Shown: positions 9,396 through 16,573 of the stretch, piece by piece
Position numbering within the stretch: position 1 is the first letter of the stretch
How the letters are laid out: each line of letters begins with the position of its first letter
DNA from: Methylomonas aurea
GTDB lineage: Bacteria; Pseudomonadota; Gammaproteobacteria; Methylococcales; Methylomonadaceae
Direction: 5' to 3'
Assembly (NCBI RefSeq): GCF_024505045.1
Contig: NZ_JANIBM010000037.1
Span: 1-38,081, forward strand
Length of the DNA stretch: 38,081 nucleotides
The notes under the pieces: model-generated
Database searches by the model: none
What the model saw: the letters and a program-made list of their open reading frames with translations, nothing else
What the model was told of the DNA's origin: nothing
Position numbers and translations under genes: made by a program

Positions 9396-9602
9396 ATGGC
9401 CGAGTTTTACGTCGAAATCAACGCCCAAGCAAACGGAGATCACCTGGTTCACAACGCGGCTTGTTCGCAGCTGCCGGCCAAAGACGGCATTCGCTATTTA
9501 GGTTCCATCGCCAGTTGCGCCAGCGCGGTCAAAAAAGCCGCCGAATCGTTCCGCCAAGTTAACGGTTGTCCGCAGTGCGCCACGTCCTGTCACATCGCTT
9601 GA
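9396..9602 (+). CDS. Small Cys/His-rich conserved protein
   Basis: 68 residues with HNAAC (about 19-23), Cys40 in ASCASAV, and a C-terminal GCPQCATSCH cluster. The spacing H-x3-C...C-x2-C-x3-CH suggests a small zinc- or metal-binding fold. I recall similar short proteins in many bacteria, with the pattern H-N-x-x-C, L-P, Y-L-G, C-x-x-A-V, G-C-x-x-C, but no assigned function. GAGG about 10 bp upstream supports the ATG. The next gene upstream, DUF2750, is divergent. A hairpin repeat begins 36 bp after the stop. Confidence 0.72.
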   Translation: MAEFYVEINAQANGDHLVHNAACSQLPAKDGIRYLGSIASCASAVKKAAESFRQVNGCPQCATSCHIA

Positions 9603-9637
9603 CCGTTCGCTTTATAGCCGATTTTCAGCATAAGGAG

Positions 9638-9699
9638 GGGGTCAGGTCTACAAATATAGCAAAACCTTTCAAGGATGCTTAATTGCTAGACCTGACCCC
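9638..9699. repeat. 62-bp hairpin repeat, copy 1
   Basis: The 13-bp arms GGGGTCAGGTCTA and TAGACCTGACCCC are perfect inverted repeats around a 36-bp core. The same element occurs at 12264-12325 with one base changed at the edge of the left arm's loop. It is followed by CGTTTTGTGT and then directly by a truncated transposase. The structure resembles REP/BIME-type elements mobilised by Y1 transposases, but no such transposase is in the window. Confidence 0.85.
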
Positions 9700-9741
9700 G
9701 TTTTGTGTTCTTAATTGCTAGACCTGACCCCGTTTTGTGTT
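9678..9741 (+). repeat. Exact 32-bp tandem duplication
   Basis: The right arm of the hairpin repeat plus its GTTTTGTGTT tail (9678-9709) is repeated immediately and exactly at 9710-9741. Nothing separates the copies. Confidence 0.9.
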
Positions 9742-10002
9742 TTGGTTACGCCAAAAATCGCTATCGCGGCTTGGCCAAAAACGCTGCCCGTTTGACCTTC
9801 CTGACCGCGATTGCCAACGTGCTGCGCGGTGATGCATATGAACGTCGCAGCCTCATTGCGTCTGAAATTTGAAAATGGGCCCGGAAAAGGGCTTGTTTTC
9901 GAGAAAATCCGGCTGTTTTGATGAAAAAACGGTCGATTATTGAAATCTTTGACCCATCTTAGAAATTGCTGTCGTTCAAAACGGCAGTTTTTCAGAGGTT
10001 CC
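9742..10002 (+). mobile_element. IS5-type insertion sequence remnant (right end only)
   Basis: The fragment contains the last codons of a transposase and about 130 bp of downstream sequence ending in CAGAGGTTCC, the same terminal word as the MITE at 11468-11566. The left two-thirds of the element is missing, and the cut coincides with the end of the 32-bp tandem repeat. Confidence 0.75.
9744..9872 (+). pseudogene. IS5-family transposase, C-terminal fragment
   Basis: The frame reads GYAKNRYRGLAKNAARLTF then a C-terminal tail ending in ERRSLIASEI and a stop. The R-Y-R-G-L-x-K-N signature is the C-terminal end of IS5-group DDE transposases. Only 42 codons remain, without a start or the catalytic DDE residues, so it is inactive. 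Confidence 0.8.
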
Positions 10003-10119
10003 TAAGGACAAGTTTGTTCGAAGTAGCGATTTGCGAAAATTGGCTAACGCCGATGATCAGCAGTAATATATTCGGCTAAAACCACAACCCTACCGGCAAC
10101 CAATTTTAGAGACTAACAG

Positions 10120-10692
10120 ATGGCACGAAGGGAAGCTTATGCCCGCCCACGTGACCACCACGCTCGGCATCAATCCGGATTCGCCAGCCTGCCTCACTGG
10201 CAAAACCTGAATCCAATCGTTATCGGCTTAACTTCGAGAAAGGTCGGCGGCAACCTGGGCGACATCAACCTGATCCAGGATACCTTCCACAGCCAGTTTA
10301 CCGACCACCTGGATACCAGCGCCGTCGCTACCCTGCCGTACATGCAGGCCTGTCCTGAGCGGAGTCGAAGGGGCGCGAGACAAGTCCGCAGCCTGCGCGA
10401 AGCGGCCAGCGTCAGCACCACCTTGGCGGGCCTGCTCAGCCAATTCGCTTGTGCCGGTTGCGCCAACCAGCAAGCCCTGCTCGATCAAATCCTCGACGCC
10501 TGGAGCGACACCAGCACCCTGGCCGCCACCTATGGCGGCCACAGCCTGACCATCAACATCCAGGACGTCGCTACCGGCAGCGCGGCCTACACCGCCTGGG
10601 CCGACGAGCTGACCATCCTGGAACACTTCAACGGCCGTACTTTCAATGCCGTACCGGCAGTGAATGATGAGGCTTGGAGATTGGCGGCATGA
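10120..10692 (+). pseudogene. Fragment of a large RTX/hemolysin-type repeat protein
   Basis: A 190-codon frame whose first 25 or so residues look unrelated to the rest. From LNPIVIGLTSRKVGGNLGDIN onward it resembles the segment of large RTX-like secreted proteins that precedes their calcium-binding repeats, with LLDQILDAWSDTS typical of that part. No glycine-rich nonapeptides are present, and the frame stops after NAVPAVNDEAWRLAA. A dispersed repeat is inserted in frame at 10349-10371. I read it as an internal piece left after deletion of both ends. The family call is from memory and moderately sure. Confidence 0.5.
10349..10371 (-). repeat. Dispersed CTTCGACTCCGCTCAGGACA-type repeat inside the RTX fragment
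   Basis: On the minus strand this reads CCTTCGACTCCGCTCAGGAC, a word found dispersed in many proteobacterial and cyanobacterial genomes. Read in frame on the plus strand it gives ACPERSRRG, the usual translation of such an insertion. It interrupts the fragment without shifting frame. Confidence 0.6.
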
Positions 10693-10737
10693 AAAGCCCA
10701 ATAAAATATAACCTGACCCTGCTTATGAGTGAAACAA

Positions 10738-11349
10738 ATGAATAATGACAGAAAACTGTTGAGCAACTTTTTTTTAAGATGGAATCCAATCACGTTGTTA
10801 AATAATGCAAGAAAAGATTATTTGGCAGCATGGCGAAACTATAGTGCGATTTTTGGCAATCGCGTAATCGTTGTCGGTTTAGGCGCCATGTTTGCTCTGA
10901 TAGTTTTATGCGTCGATTTGAATGACTATTTATTTAATCCGCCGTTAACTCTTGAGCAAATGAATAAAGATACAGGTAGAGTGATAGGTGTTGACAGTAT
11001 CAGAAAACAGCCTGCATATTCTATCTTGTTGGACGTTGATGGCCGTCAAGAAAGATTTAGAGTTAACTTTGGCGATTCTCGCGTAAAAAAATCAAACAAA
11101 GATGATTTATTTTGGTTGGCAGGAAAAAATATAACCATCTTGTCACAAAGGAAGTTTGATATTTTTTTTTGGAATAGCCATGTATATGAAATATTTCTTG
11201 ATGGAAAACCTCTGTTTAACGATTACGCAGAGATATACCAGCGCCGCGTAAGCAGTAGGAATAATTCAAAAATATCAATACCGATAGAAATGCTCATTGG
11301 CTTTGGTCCATTAATGTACGTTTGGTTTACATATAGAAACAAAAAATAA
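10738..11349 (+). CDS. Uncharacterised membrane protein in AT-rich patch
   Basis: 203 residues with two membrane helices, one near residues 45-62 (VIVVGLGAMFALIVLCV) and one at the C-terminus (MLIGFGPLMYVWFTY). Between them is a soluble loop of about 120 residues, probably periplasmic. Codons are much more AT-rich than in the flanking genome, suggesting acquisition. I do not recognise the family. It lies between a broken RTX-like fragment and a split hydrophobic gene. Small membrane proteins in such positions can be immunity or secretion accessories, but nothing here proves that. Starts are ATG 10738 or GTG 10729, neither with a strong ribosome site. Confidence 0.6.
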   Translation: MNNDRKLLSNFFLRWNPITLLNNARKDYLAAWRNYSAIFGNRVIVVGLGAMFALIVLCVDLNDYLFNPPLTLEQMNKDTGRVIGVDSIRKQPAYSILLDVDGRQERFRVNFGDSRVKKSNKDDLFWLAGKNITILSQRKFDIFFWNSHVYEIFLDGKPLFNDYAEIYQRRVSSRNNSKISIPIEMLIGFGPLMYVWFTYRNKK

Positions 11350-11364
11350 GGCAAGGAAATAATT

Positions 11365-12277
11365 ATGACTAACAAATTACCCATAGAATTTGCCGAAGTG
11401 CTCCATGAAATCATGGAAACCGGCACGATTCCAACATCCACTGCGGACGCTCTTAATAATGCCTTAGGGAACCTCTGATTAATTCAGTTTTTCATGAAAA
11501 ACCGATGTGCAACCCATTGATTCAACTGGCAGCCGAATTCGAGATAGAGAATTAATCAGAGGTTCCTTAGGTTCGGATTCGATTAGCAGGATGAAAGGTC
11601 TGCTGGGGTTTATAGGCGTTGCCGATACTATGTTATCGGTTATGAATAGAAGTGTTCCTTATGTAGGAACGACAGCTGAAATCGGCGAGGTACTATTAAC
11701 TTTACACTCGGCGGCTACTCAATTAGAAACAGACCATTATGTTTCTGATGCCACTGTGCTGGATTTGGCTGCTTCCAGTTCTGCATTAATCGCCGCCGGT
11801 GCCCTTGTGGTTGGCGCTGCGGCAACACCCGCCGTTCTGGCAACAGCGATTGGCGGAGTTTTGGTTTCGGCTGTGTTGACTACTATTCCACTAGTAAACA
11901 ATTCGTTTAATACAAGCCATGTTGCATGGGATGCTTATCAATCGTTAGCCAGTGAGGCGCGTGACTTATTCAACGGGATAAACCAAGTCAATACTGCGGC
12001 AAGCTTATTGCCGGATATTATGTTGGCAGCTTATCAACAAGGGGTTTTGTCTCCACTAATGACACAAATTGAACAGTACGGTGATCATTTTTATGAAGTA
12101 TTGGATGAGCTTAGTAAGTTGTATGATCGTCAAGTGGAACTCAGTGTAGGCCAAAACCCAAATCTGCCTGGGTCACTGTTCGATTTCTTATCGTCGGCTA
12201 TAGCAAGCCTTCCGGCTAAATCGTTGACTTTTCTGTTCTCTCATCCAAATTACTTAGTAAGGCGGGGTCAGGTCTAG
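11365..12277 (+). pseudogene. Hydrophobic protein gene split by a MITE and cut short by a hairpin repeat
   Basis: The ATG at 11365 follows GGAAATAATT and opens a frame that ends at a TGA inside the MITE after 37 codons. The same frame resumes at 11567 after the insertion. Removing the MITE and one TTAG copy gives ...NNALGSDSISRM..., a continuous product of about 269 residues. It has a soluble N-terminus, a long hydrophobic stretch (AASSSALIAAGALVVGAAA and following) and a helical C-terminal part. The last codons run into the 62-bp repeat at 12264, so the true 3' end is probably lost. It could be the N-terminal part of a large secreted or pore-forming protein; I do not recognise it. A downstream fragment could still be expressed from ATG 11507, whose first 20 codons are MITE sequence. 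Confidence 0.8.
11468..11566. mobile_element. 99-bp IS5-type MITE with TTAG target duplication
   Basis: The ends GGAACCTCTGATTAATTC (11468-11485) and its exact complement (11549-11566) form an 18-bp perfect inverted repeat. TTAG is duplicated at 11464-11467 and 11567-11570. TTAG fits the YTAR target typical of the IS5 subgroup. The outer ten bases match the right end of the IS5 remnant at 9993-10002. No coding capacity. Confidence 0.92.
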
Positions 12278-12325
12278 AAATATAGCAAAACCTTTCAAGG
12301 ATGCTTAATTGCTAGACCTGACCCC
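12264..12325. repeat. 62-bp hairpin repeat, copy 2
   Basis: Same 13-bp inverted arms and nearly identical core as 9638-9699. It is followed by two imperfect GACCCCG-yTTTGTGT units and then directly by a truncated IS1380-type transposase. It supplies the stop codon of the split gene on its left. Confidence 0.87.
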
Positions 12326-12348
12326 GCTTTGTGTGACCCCGTTTTGTG

Positions 12349-12808
12349 TCCATCGCACCGATTGCGAGAACAACTTTGATGAAATCAAAAATCAGTGCAC
12401 CCTGAAGGGCATAAAGGGTTTGGGTGGTTTTGTCACCAAGAAGATCAAGCCCTGCCGCCTAATCGTCCGCATGATTGCGTTGATTTACAACTGGTGGCCG
12501 CTGTTTGTCCGCTTGGCAGAACCGGATAAGCACTATGAAGCCATCGTCTCCCGGCCATTACTGTTGCATGGCGTCGGCAAACAAACTACGCATGCTGCGC
12601 AAAAGACACTCACCATTACCAGCACCCACGCTAGAGCCGCTACTGTGCACGCCGCTTACCGCCGGGTTTGTCAGTTTTTGATGAGCTAAAAGCCATTGCG
12701 CCGCAGTTGACGCCCCAGGCCTGTTGGTACCGGCTTCTGAGCGAAGCCATGAAAAAATACCTGAACAGGATGATCTTGAAACCGCCTGAACTGCTCAACT
12801 ATGGCTAA
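12349..12808 (+). pseudogene. IS1380-family transposase remnant, frameshifted
   Basis: The frame reads HRTDCENNFDEIKNQ, then GGFVTKKIKPCRLIVRMIA and LIYNWWPLFVRLAEPD, matching the C-terminal third of IS1380-type DDE transposases; the E in ENNFDEIKNQ would be the last catalytic acid. The coding sequence is disturbed near 12395-12425, where GWGGF should follow KNQ. It shifts frame near 12680, after CQFL, to finish as LKPPELLNYG and TAA at 12806-12808. The 5' part is missing at the hairpin-repeat junction. Confidence 0.8.
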
Positions 12809-12987
12809 ATGACACCCCCATTTTTCAAAACCAATCGAACAAATACACAAATACCATACTGGAAAGTCTGGCAGTGGCAAGCTCAACTGATTTTTTTAGG
12901 GGCCGGGTTAATACGCCGGTTTTCCCGGCAGCCGGCGGCGGGCGCGCCCGATTGGCGGCGGCGCGTGTATTTCGCAGTCAACAGGGC

Positions 12988-12993
12988 TATACT
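12988..12993 (+). promoter_or_regulatory. Putative -10 element for the 85-aa gene
   Basis: TATACT lies 31 bp before the ATG at 13025 and about 20 bp before the GGAG ribosome site. No good -35 is visible. Confidence 0.4.
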
Positions 12994-13024
12994 CAGCTCT
13001 CCTAACAACGTAAGGAGATTGAGC

Positions 13025-13282
13025 ATGAAAAAATTGGTTTCAATTCGGGCACTGACCGCCAGGATCAATCGGAAGTTGGCTAAGGAATCGAAGAAATTAC
13101 TAAAATACCAGCCAAGGTTAAAAAGCGACAATCCGCTGGTCGAATACGCGGTTGTCGATCTGAAAACAAACGCGATCTTGAACTTTCACATGGCCGGCGA
13201 AATTCAGGAGTTCGCCAGAGAACTGGGTTGTTTGAGCTTCCTGGAAGAAGTGTCGCTCGAAGCCGACAGTTTGGCGACCTAA
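13025..13282 (+). CDS. Small basic hypothetical protein
   Basis: 85 residues. The first half is strongly basic (KLAKESKKLLKYQPRLKS) and the second acidic and mixed (SFLEEVSLEADSLAT). There is no signal peptide or membrane helix. The ATG is well supported by AAGGAG 8 bp upstream and a TATACT box further up. I do not recognise the family. It is convergent with the SRPBCC gene, with a hairpin between them, and is the first intact gene after the transposase debris. Confidence 0.7.
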   Translation: MKKLVSIRALTARINRKLAKESKKLLKYQPRLKSDNPLVEYAVVDLKTNAILNFHMAGEIQEFARELGCLSFLEEVSLEADSLAT

Positions 13283-13327
13283 AACCAGCCAGACGCGACT
13301 AAGCGGAAGCCAGGCTTCCAACCCGAC

Positions 13328-13351
13328 GTGCCCAGGCTCAGGCTTGGGCAC
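13328..13351. terminator. Hairpin between convergent genes
   Basis: GTGCCCA and TGGGCAC form a 7-bp stem with further partial pairing inside. It lies 46 bp after the small basic gene and 25 bp after the SRPBCC gene's stop on the other strand. No T-run follows, so intrinsic termination is uncertain. Confidence 0.4.
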
Positions 13352-13375
13352 TACCGCAAGTTCCCATCCCCCGCA

Positions 13376-13909
13376 TCAGGCGCCAGCTTCAACGATACTT
13401 TTGATCGCCGCCAATCCCTGTTCGAATTGGCCGCCGACCATTTTGTCGCAGTTCATCACAACACTCATCGCCTTACCGACCAGATTGTTGCGCCCGGACA
13501 TGGTCCAGGTCACGACGGTTTCGGCACCAATGCTTTCGAAACTGAATTCGGCAACGTTGCTGGCTTTGAAAGGCTTCAAAAACTCCAGATTAAAGCGGAT
13601 GAAGCTGTCCGGCCTGCTGTCGACGATGGTCATACTGCCCTGCCCGACCTGGTTGTTGCCCGACCAACGCATTACCGCGCCGACGCCGGCATCCGGGCCT
13701 TCGAAACTGTTTCGAGCATTCGGATCCAGCTTGGCCCACGGCGACCAAGCATTCCATTTGCGCAAATCGTTGACCTGGGCGAACACCGCCGAAGCCGGCG
13801 CCGCCATCGTTAATGTCCGACTGACGCTAAACGTATCCGGCTGGCGTAAGGCCATAACCGCAAATGCCGCCAGCGCGACGGCGGCCACTATCAGGATCAT
13901 TTCCAACAT
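13376..13909 (-). CDS. Membrane-anchored SRPBCC (polyketide cyclase-like) protein
   Basis: 177 residues. An N-terminal hydrophobic helix (about 3-22, MILIVAAVALAAFAVMAL) precedes an SRPBCC fold. Its opening strand and helix read FSVSRTLTMAAPASAVFAQVNDLRKWNAWSPW, the usual start of polyketide-cyclase/START-like proteins with an N-terminal anchor. These bind hydrophobic ligands in a cavity; a specific ligand or reaction cannot be deduced. GGAGGAAGCTGCC before the ATG at 13909 is a near-ideal ribosome site, so I reject the upstream in-frame extension to 14077. It is divergent from the VPLPA-CTERM gene. Confidence 0.85.
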   Translation of the reverse strand: MLEMILIVAAVALAAFAVMALRQPDTFSVSRTLTMAAPASAVFAQVNDLRKWNAWSPWAKLDPNARNSFEGPDAGVGAVMRWSGNNQVGQGSMTIVDSRPDSFIRFNLEFLKPFKASNVAEFSFESIGAETVVTWTMSGRNNLVGKAMSVVMNCDKMVGGQFEQGLAAIKSIVEAGA

Positions 13910-14237
13910 GGCAGCTTCCTCCGAGTTTGTATAAGAAAAATAGCGAATTGCGCGGGCTGCTTCCCCGGACCGGTGCCGCTTGCAATTCGACTTGACGATA
14001 AATCTGAGCGACCTCAGCTTCTGCAACCAAGCCATAATCGACAGTTTGCCGAAACCTAACGGTGCGGACAAATCCACCGTTAACCAGTGGAATTAGTCAC
14101 AGCCGGGACCGTCCGCGGCCGATAGATTACTCCCAGCCGTTCAGCCGATCCAGATCAAAAGGATGCCGTTACTAGATTAACCGGGTCCTTTTGCTTGCCG
14201 GCCGGCTTACGAAAATCAACATTGCACAGGAGTCGCC
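13910..14237. other. Divergent intergenic region
   Basis: 328 bp between divergently transcribed genes, so it should hold promoters for both. I see no clear operator. A lone TCACA-type half site (near 14096) has no partner. Confidence 0.5.
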
Positions 14238-14894
14238 ATGAAATTTACTTTAGCCCATGTTTTGATCGCCAGCGGCAGCCTGATATGGCCGCTGTCCGGC
14301 CAGGCCCAGTCGATACGAGTCGATTACACCGGCACCGTCACCGATATCGGTACTTTGCTGGCCGGGAATGGCGTCGATATCGGTAGCCAGATGACGGGAT
14401 CGTTTACTTACGATGTCGCTACCGGCGTCGTTAGCCAGTTCAGCCATTCCTTCGCCAACGGCTTTACCGCCAGTCTGGCGACACCGGTTAACCTGTTCGT
14501 ACAAAACGACCAGCAAAACGGCTCCGCCACGTTAGCGGCGGACGGCTTGATCGTCGGCGGCGCCAGCGTTTCCAACGCCAGTTGGAACGGGCTTGCCAAT
14601 CCGGCGATGCAATTCGGCTTGCGCCAGGAAAACGCGGCCGGCCAACTCTGGAACGATACGCTGCCGCCGGATTTGTCGGATTGGTCCCTAGTGTCGTTGG
14701 CGGCGATCAACGCTCCCGACTGGCGCTGGTTGGACTTTAACGTGCCGAACCTGCCCAGTTTCGCCGACGACCAGATCCGGTTCTCGGTAGCCAGTTACTC
14801 GGTCGCAGCCGTGCCGCTGCCGGCCGGGATTTGGCTGTTTTTGTCCGGCGTGATGGCGGCGCTCGGCATCCAAAAACGAAAATCGGTTGCATAA
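14238..14894 (+). CDS. VPLPA-CTERM sorted exported protein
   Basis: 218 residues. A signal peptide (about 1-24, ending GQAQS) is followed by a beta-rich domain poor in Cys. The C-terminus has the tripartite sorting signal: VPLPAGIWLF, a hydrophobic helix (about 196-212), then QKRKS. This is the VPLPA variant of PEP-CTERM, processed by an exosortase at the inner membrane and delivered to the surface or matrix. Such proteins usually accompany exopolysaccharide. CAGGAG 7 bp before the ATG supports the start. No exosortase gene is in the window. The mature domain's function is unknown. Confidence 0.85.
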   Translation: MKFTLAHVLIASGSLIWPLSGQAQSIRVDYTGTVTDIGTLLAGNGVDIGSQMTGSFTYDVATGVVSQFSHSFANGFTASLATPVNLFVQNDQQNGSATLAADGLIVGGASVSNASWNGLANPAMQFGLRQENAAGQLWNDTLPPDLSDWSLVSLAAINAPDWRWLDFNVPNLPSFADDQIRFSVASYSVAAVPLPAGIWLFLSGVMAALGIQKRKSVA

Positions 14895-15049
14895 GCTGTT
14901 GCATAGGAGTACAGAGACTCGACGGCTCGAATCAGCCGCCAGACAACCGGTGCCGCGGCCCGGACCGAACTCCGGCAACCGCCCGGCCCGAACACTGCGA
15001 TTCGGCATAGCCCGATCGCCGGTTTAAATTCTTGATGAGGAGAATTGCC

Positions 15050-15826
15050 ATGGTCATAAAAACGTGGATAGTGATTCTGGGCGGTCTGACCGCTGTCGGC
15101 CTGTTTGCTCTGATATTCTTCCTGGCGAAGAGTATGGGCATCACCTTCGGCGTCTATGCGGCAGCGATGCTGTTGTTCTACATCCTGGCGGCAACCACGG
15201 TTTCCGCCGCGACCGGCTTTTCCGAATTCATGCGCGGCATGTTGGTGGGCAGCAATGCTTCGTTGAACGGGCTGTTGCTACTGGAACTGTTAAGCCAAAG
15301 CGGCAATGCCGGCTTGGCCCAGGGAGTGGCGATAGGCTTTTTCGCCTTGAACCTGTTGGCGATTGTCAAATGGATTTCGCAGTTCGAGGTGTACCAGGCG
15401 CTGATCGGCTGGTCTAACTGGTGCCTGCCGATGAGTTGGCCCATCGTGCTGCTGGGTTTACTGTTTCTGTTGTTCAGCCTGCTGCTGGCCGCCGTCACCG
15501 GCTTTCAAGTGCAGTACCTGAAATTGCAGGGCTTGCGCGTCGATTGGCCGACCGGCACGATTTTCGTCAAGGGCGGACTGGTCAGCAACCTCAACGTCTG
15601 GGACACCGCTTTCAACATGGGCAATTTCGCCTTCGTCGACATGAATTCCGGCGATTGGCACATCGCGCACGAATCCGGCCATTCGCTAAATCTGGGTGCA
15701 TTCGGCTTTATTTTCCATTTACTTGGCGCGGTCGACGAGTGGGTATTCCGCCAAGGCGACGCCTATTCCGAACGTCTGGCCGACAGCAATGCCGGCGCCG
15801 GCAACAACATACCGATGTGGGCCTGA
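15050..15826 (+). CDS. Membrane protein with C-terminal HESGH motif
   Basis: 258 residues. Four or five membrane helices occupy about 5-160. A soluble C-terminal domain contains HIAHESGHSLNLGAFGFIFH, followed by GAVDEW and AYSERLADSN. HESGH has the HExxH form of zinc metallopeptidases, with a possible third ligand in the DE or SE segments. The same motif occurs in soluble-domain families of unknown activity, so catalysis is not proven. GAGGAGAA before the ATG at 15050 fixes the start; an in-frame ATG at 15032 has no ribosome site. It follows the VPLPA-CTERM gene by 155 bp on the same strand and could share its transcript. Confidence 0.8.
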   Translation: MVIKTWIVILGGLTAVGLFALIFFLAKSMGITFGVYAAAMLLFYILAATTVSAATGFSEFMRGMLVGSNASLNGLLLLELLSQSGNAGLAQGVAIGFFALNLLAIVKWISQFEVYQALIGWSNWCLPMSWPIVLLGLLFLLFSLLLAAVTGFQVQYLKLQGLRVDWPTGTIFVKGGLVSNLNVWDTAFNMGNFAFVDMNSGDWHIAHESGHSLNLGAFGFIFHLLGAVDEWVFRQGDAYSERLADSNAGAGNNIPMWA

Positions 15827-15952
15827 ACGAACCGGATCGCTTGGCGTATTCGGCAACGGCATACCGGCCGCGCCGGTATGTCGCTTCTCACAGCTTGGGT
15901 TAAGCGCGATTTTAGGGCAGACTGTCGCATCCTCTTAGACCGGACGACGCCG

Positions 15953-16465
15953 ATGCCTGTATTCATAGCCAGCAGCCTGATCCTGACCACACTGATCGAA
16001 ACCCAAAACCCGGTCTTGCCGTTGCTGAATCTGGACGCGGTATGGATGTCCGCAGCCGCAATCGCGGCGCTTTTTCTGTTGGGCGGCTGTCTGAAACGCC
16101 TCAGCGGCGCGATCTGGCACGACGGTTTCGCCTGCGCTTGCCTGTGGGCCTGGTACGGTTACTGGAAACCGCTGTTCAGCGAGGGCTCGCCGCAATTCAG
16201 CGTGTTTCCGGTGTATTTCGCGCTGCTCGCGGCCTGGATGTTATTCGGCTTTATCAACCGCAGCCCCCGCTTCGATTGGGAATCGCAGGAAACCTTCCGC
16301 TATTTCGAGACTTACCTGTCGCGCGCCACGCCGTGCACACTGGCCGCACTGGTACTGGTTTGCCTGGCGCTGCCGGAACATTATCTGTCGTTTCCGCTAG
16401 CGATGACCTTCTTCGTCATCCGTAGCGCATTCCAACGCTGTATCGAAATCATCGACCGCCTTTGA
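15953..16465 (+). CDS. Uncharacterised inner-membrane protein
   Basis: 170 residues with four probable membrane helices (about 5-20, 32-50, 85-102 and 128-150), rich in Trp (ACLWAWYGYWKPLF). I do not recognise the family. The start at 15953 has only a weak purine stretch before it; a longer frame from 15878 adds an Arg-rich leader and is less likely. It lies 126 bp after the HESGH gene on the same strand. Confidence 0.6.
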   Translation: MPVFIASSLILTTLIETQNPVLPLLNLDAVWMSAAAIAALFLLGGCLKRLSGAIWHDGFACACLWAWYGYWKPLFSEGSPQFSVFPVYFALLAAWMLFGFINRSPRFDWESQETFRYFETYLSRATPCTLAALVLVCLALPEHYLSFPLAMTFFVIRSAFQRCIEIIDRL

Positions 16466-16573
16466 GCTTCCGAGGCCATGAATAGTGGTACTCCAGCACG
16501 ATCAGCCGGCGGCACTGCGGCAAATTAGCCGGCCGCGCTATAATCCGCCGAAAACAGCCAGCAGGAGAAAATC

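Noticed and set aside
9678..9741. Possible CRISPR array
   Set aside because: Only two directly adjacent units without spacers; it is a tandem duplication.
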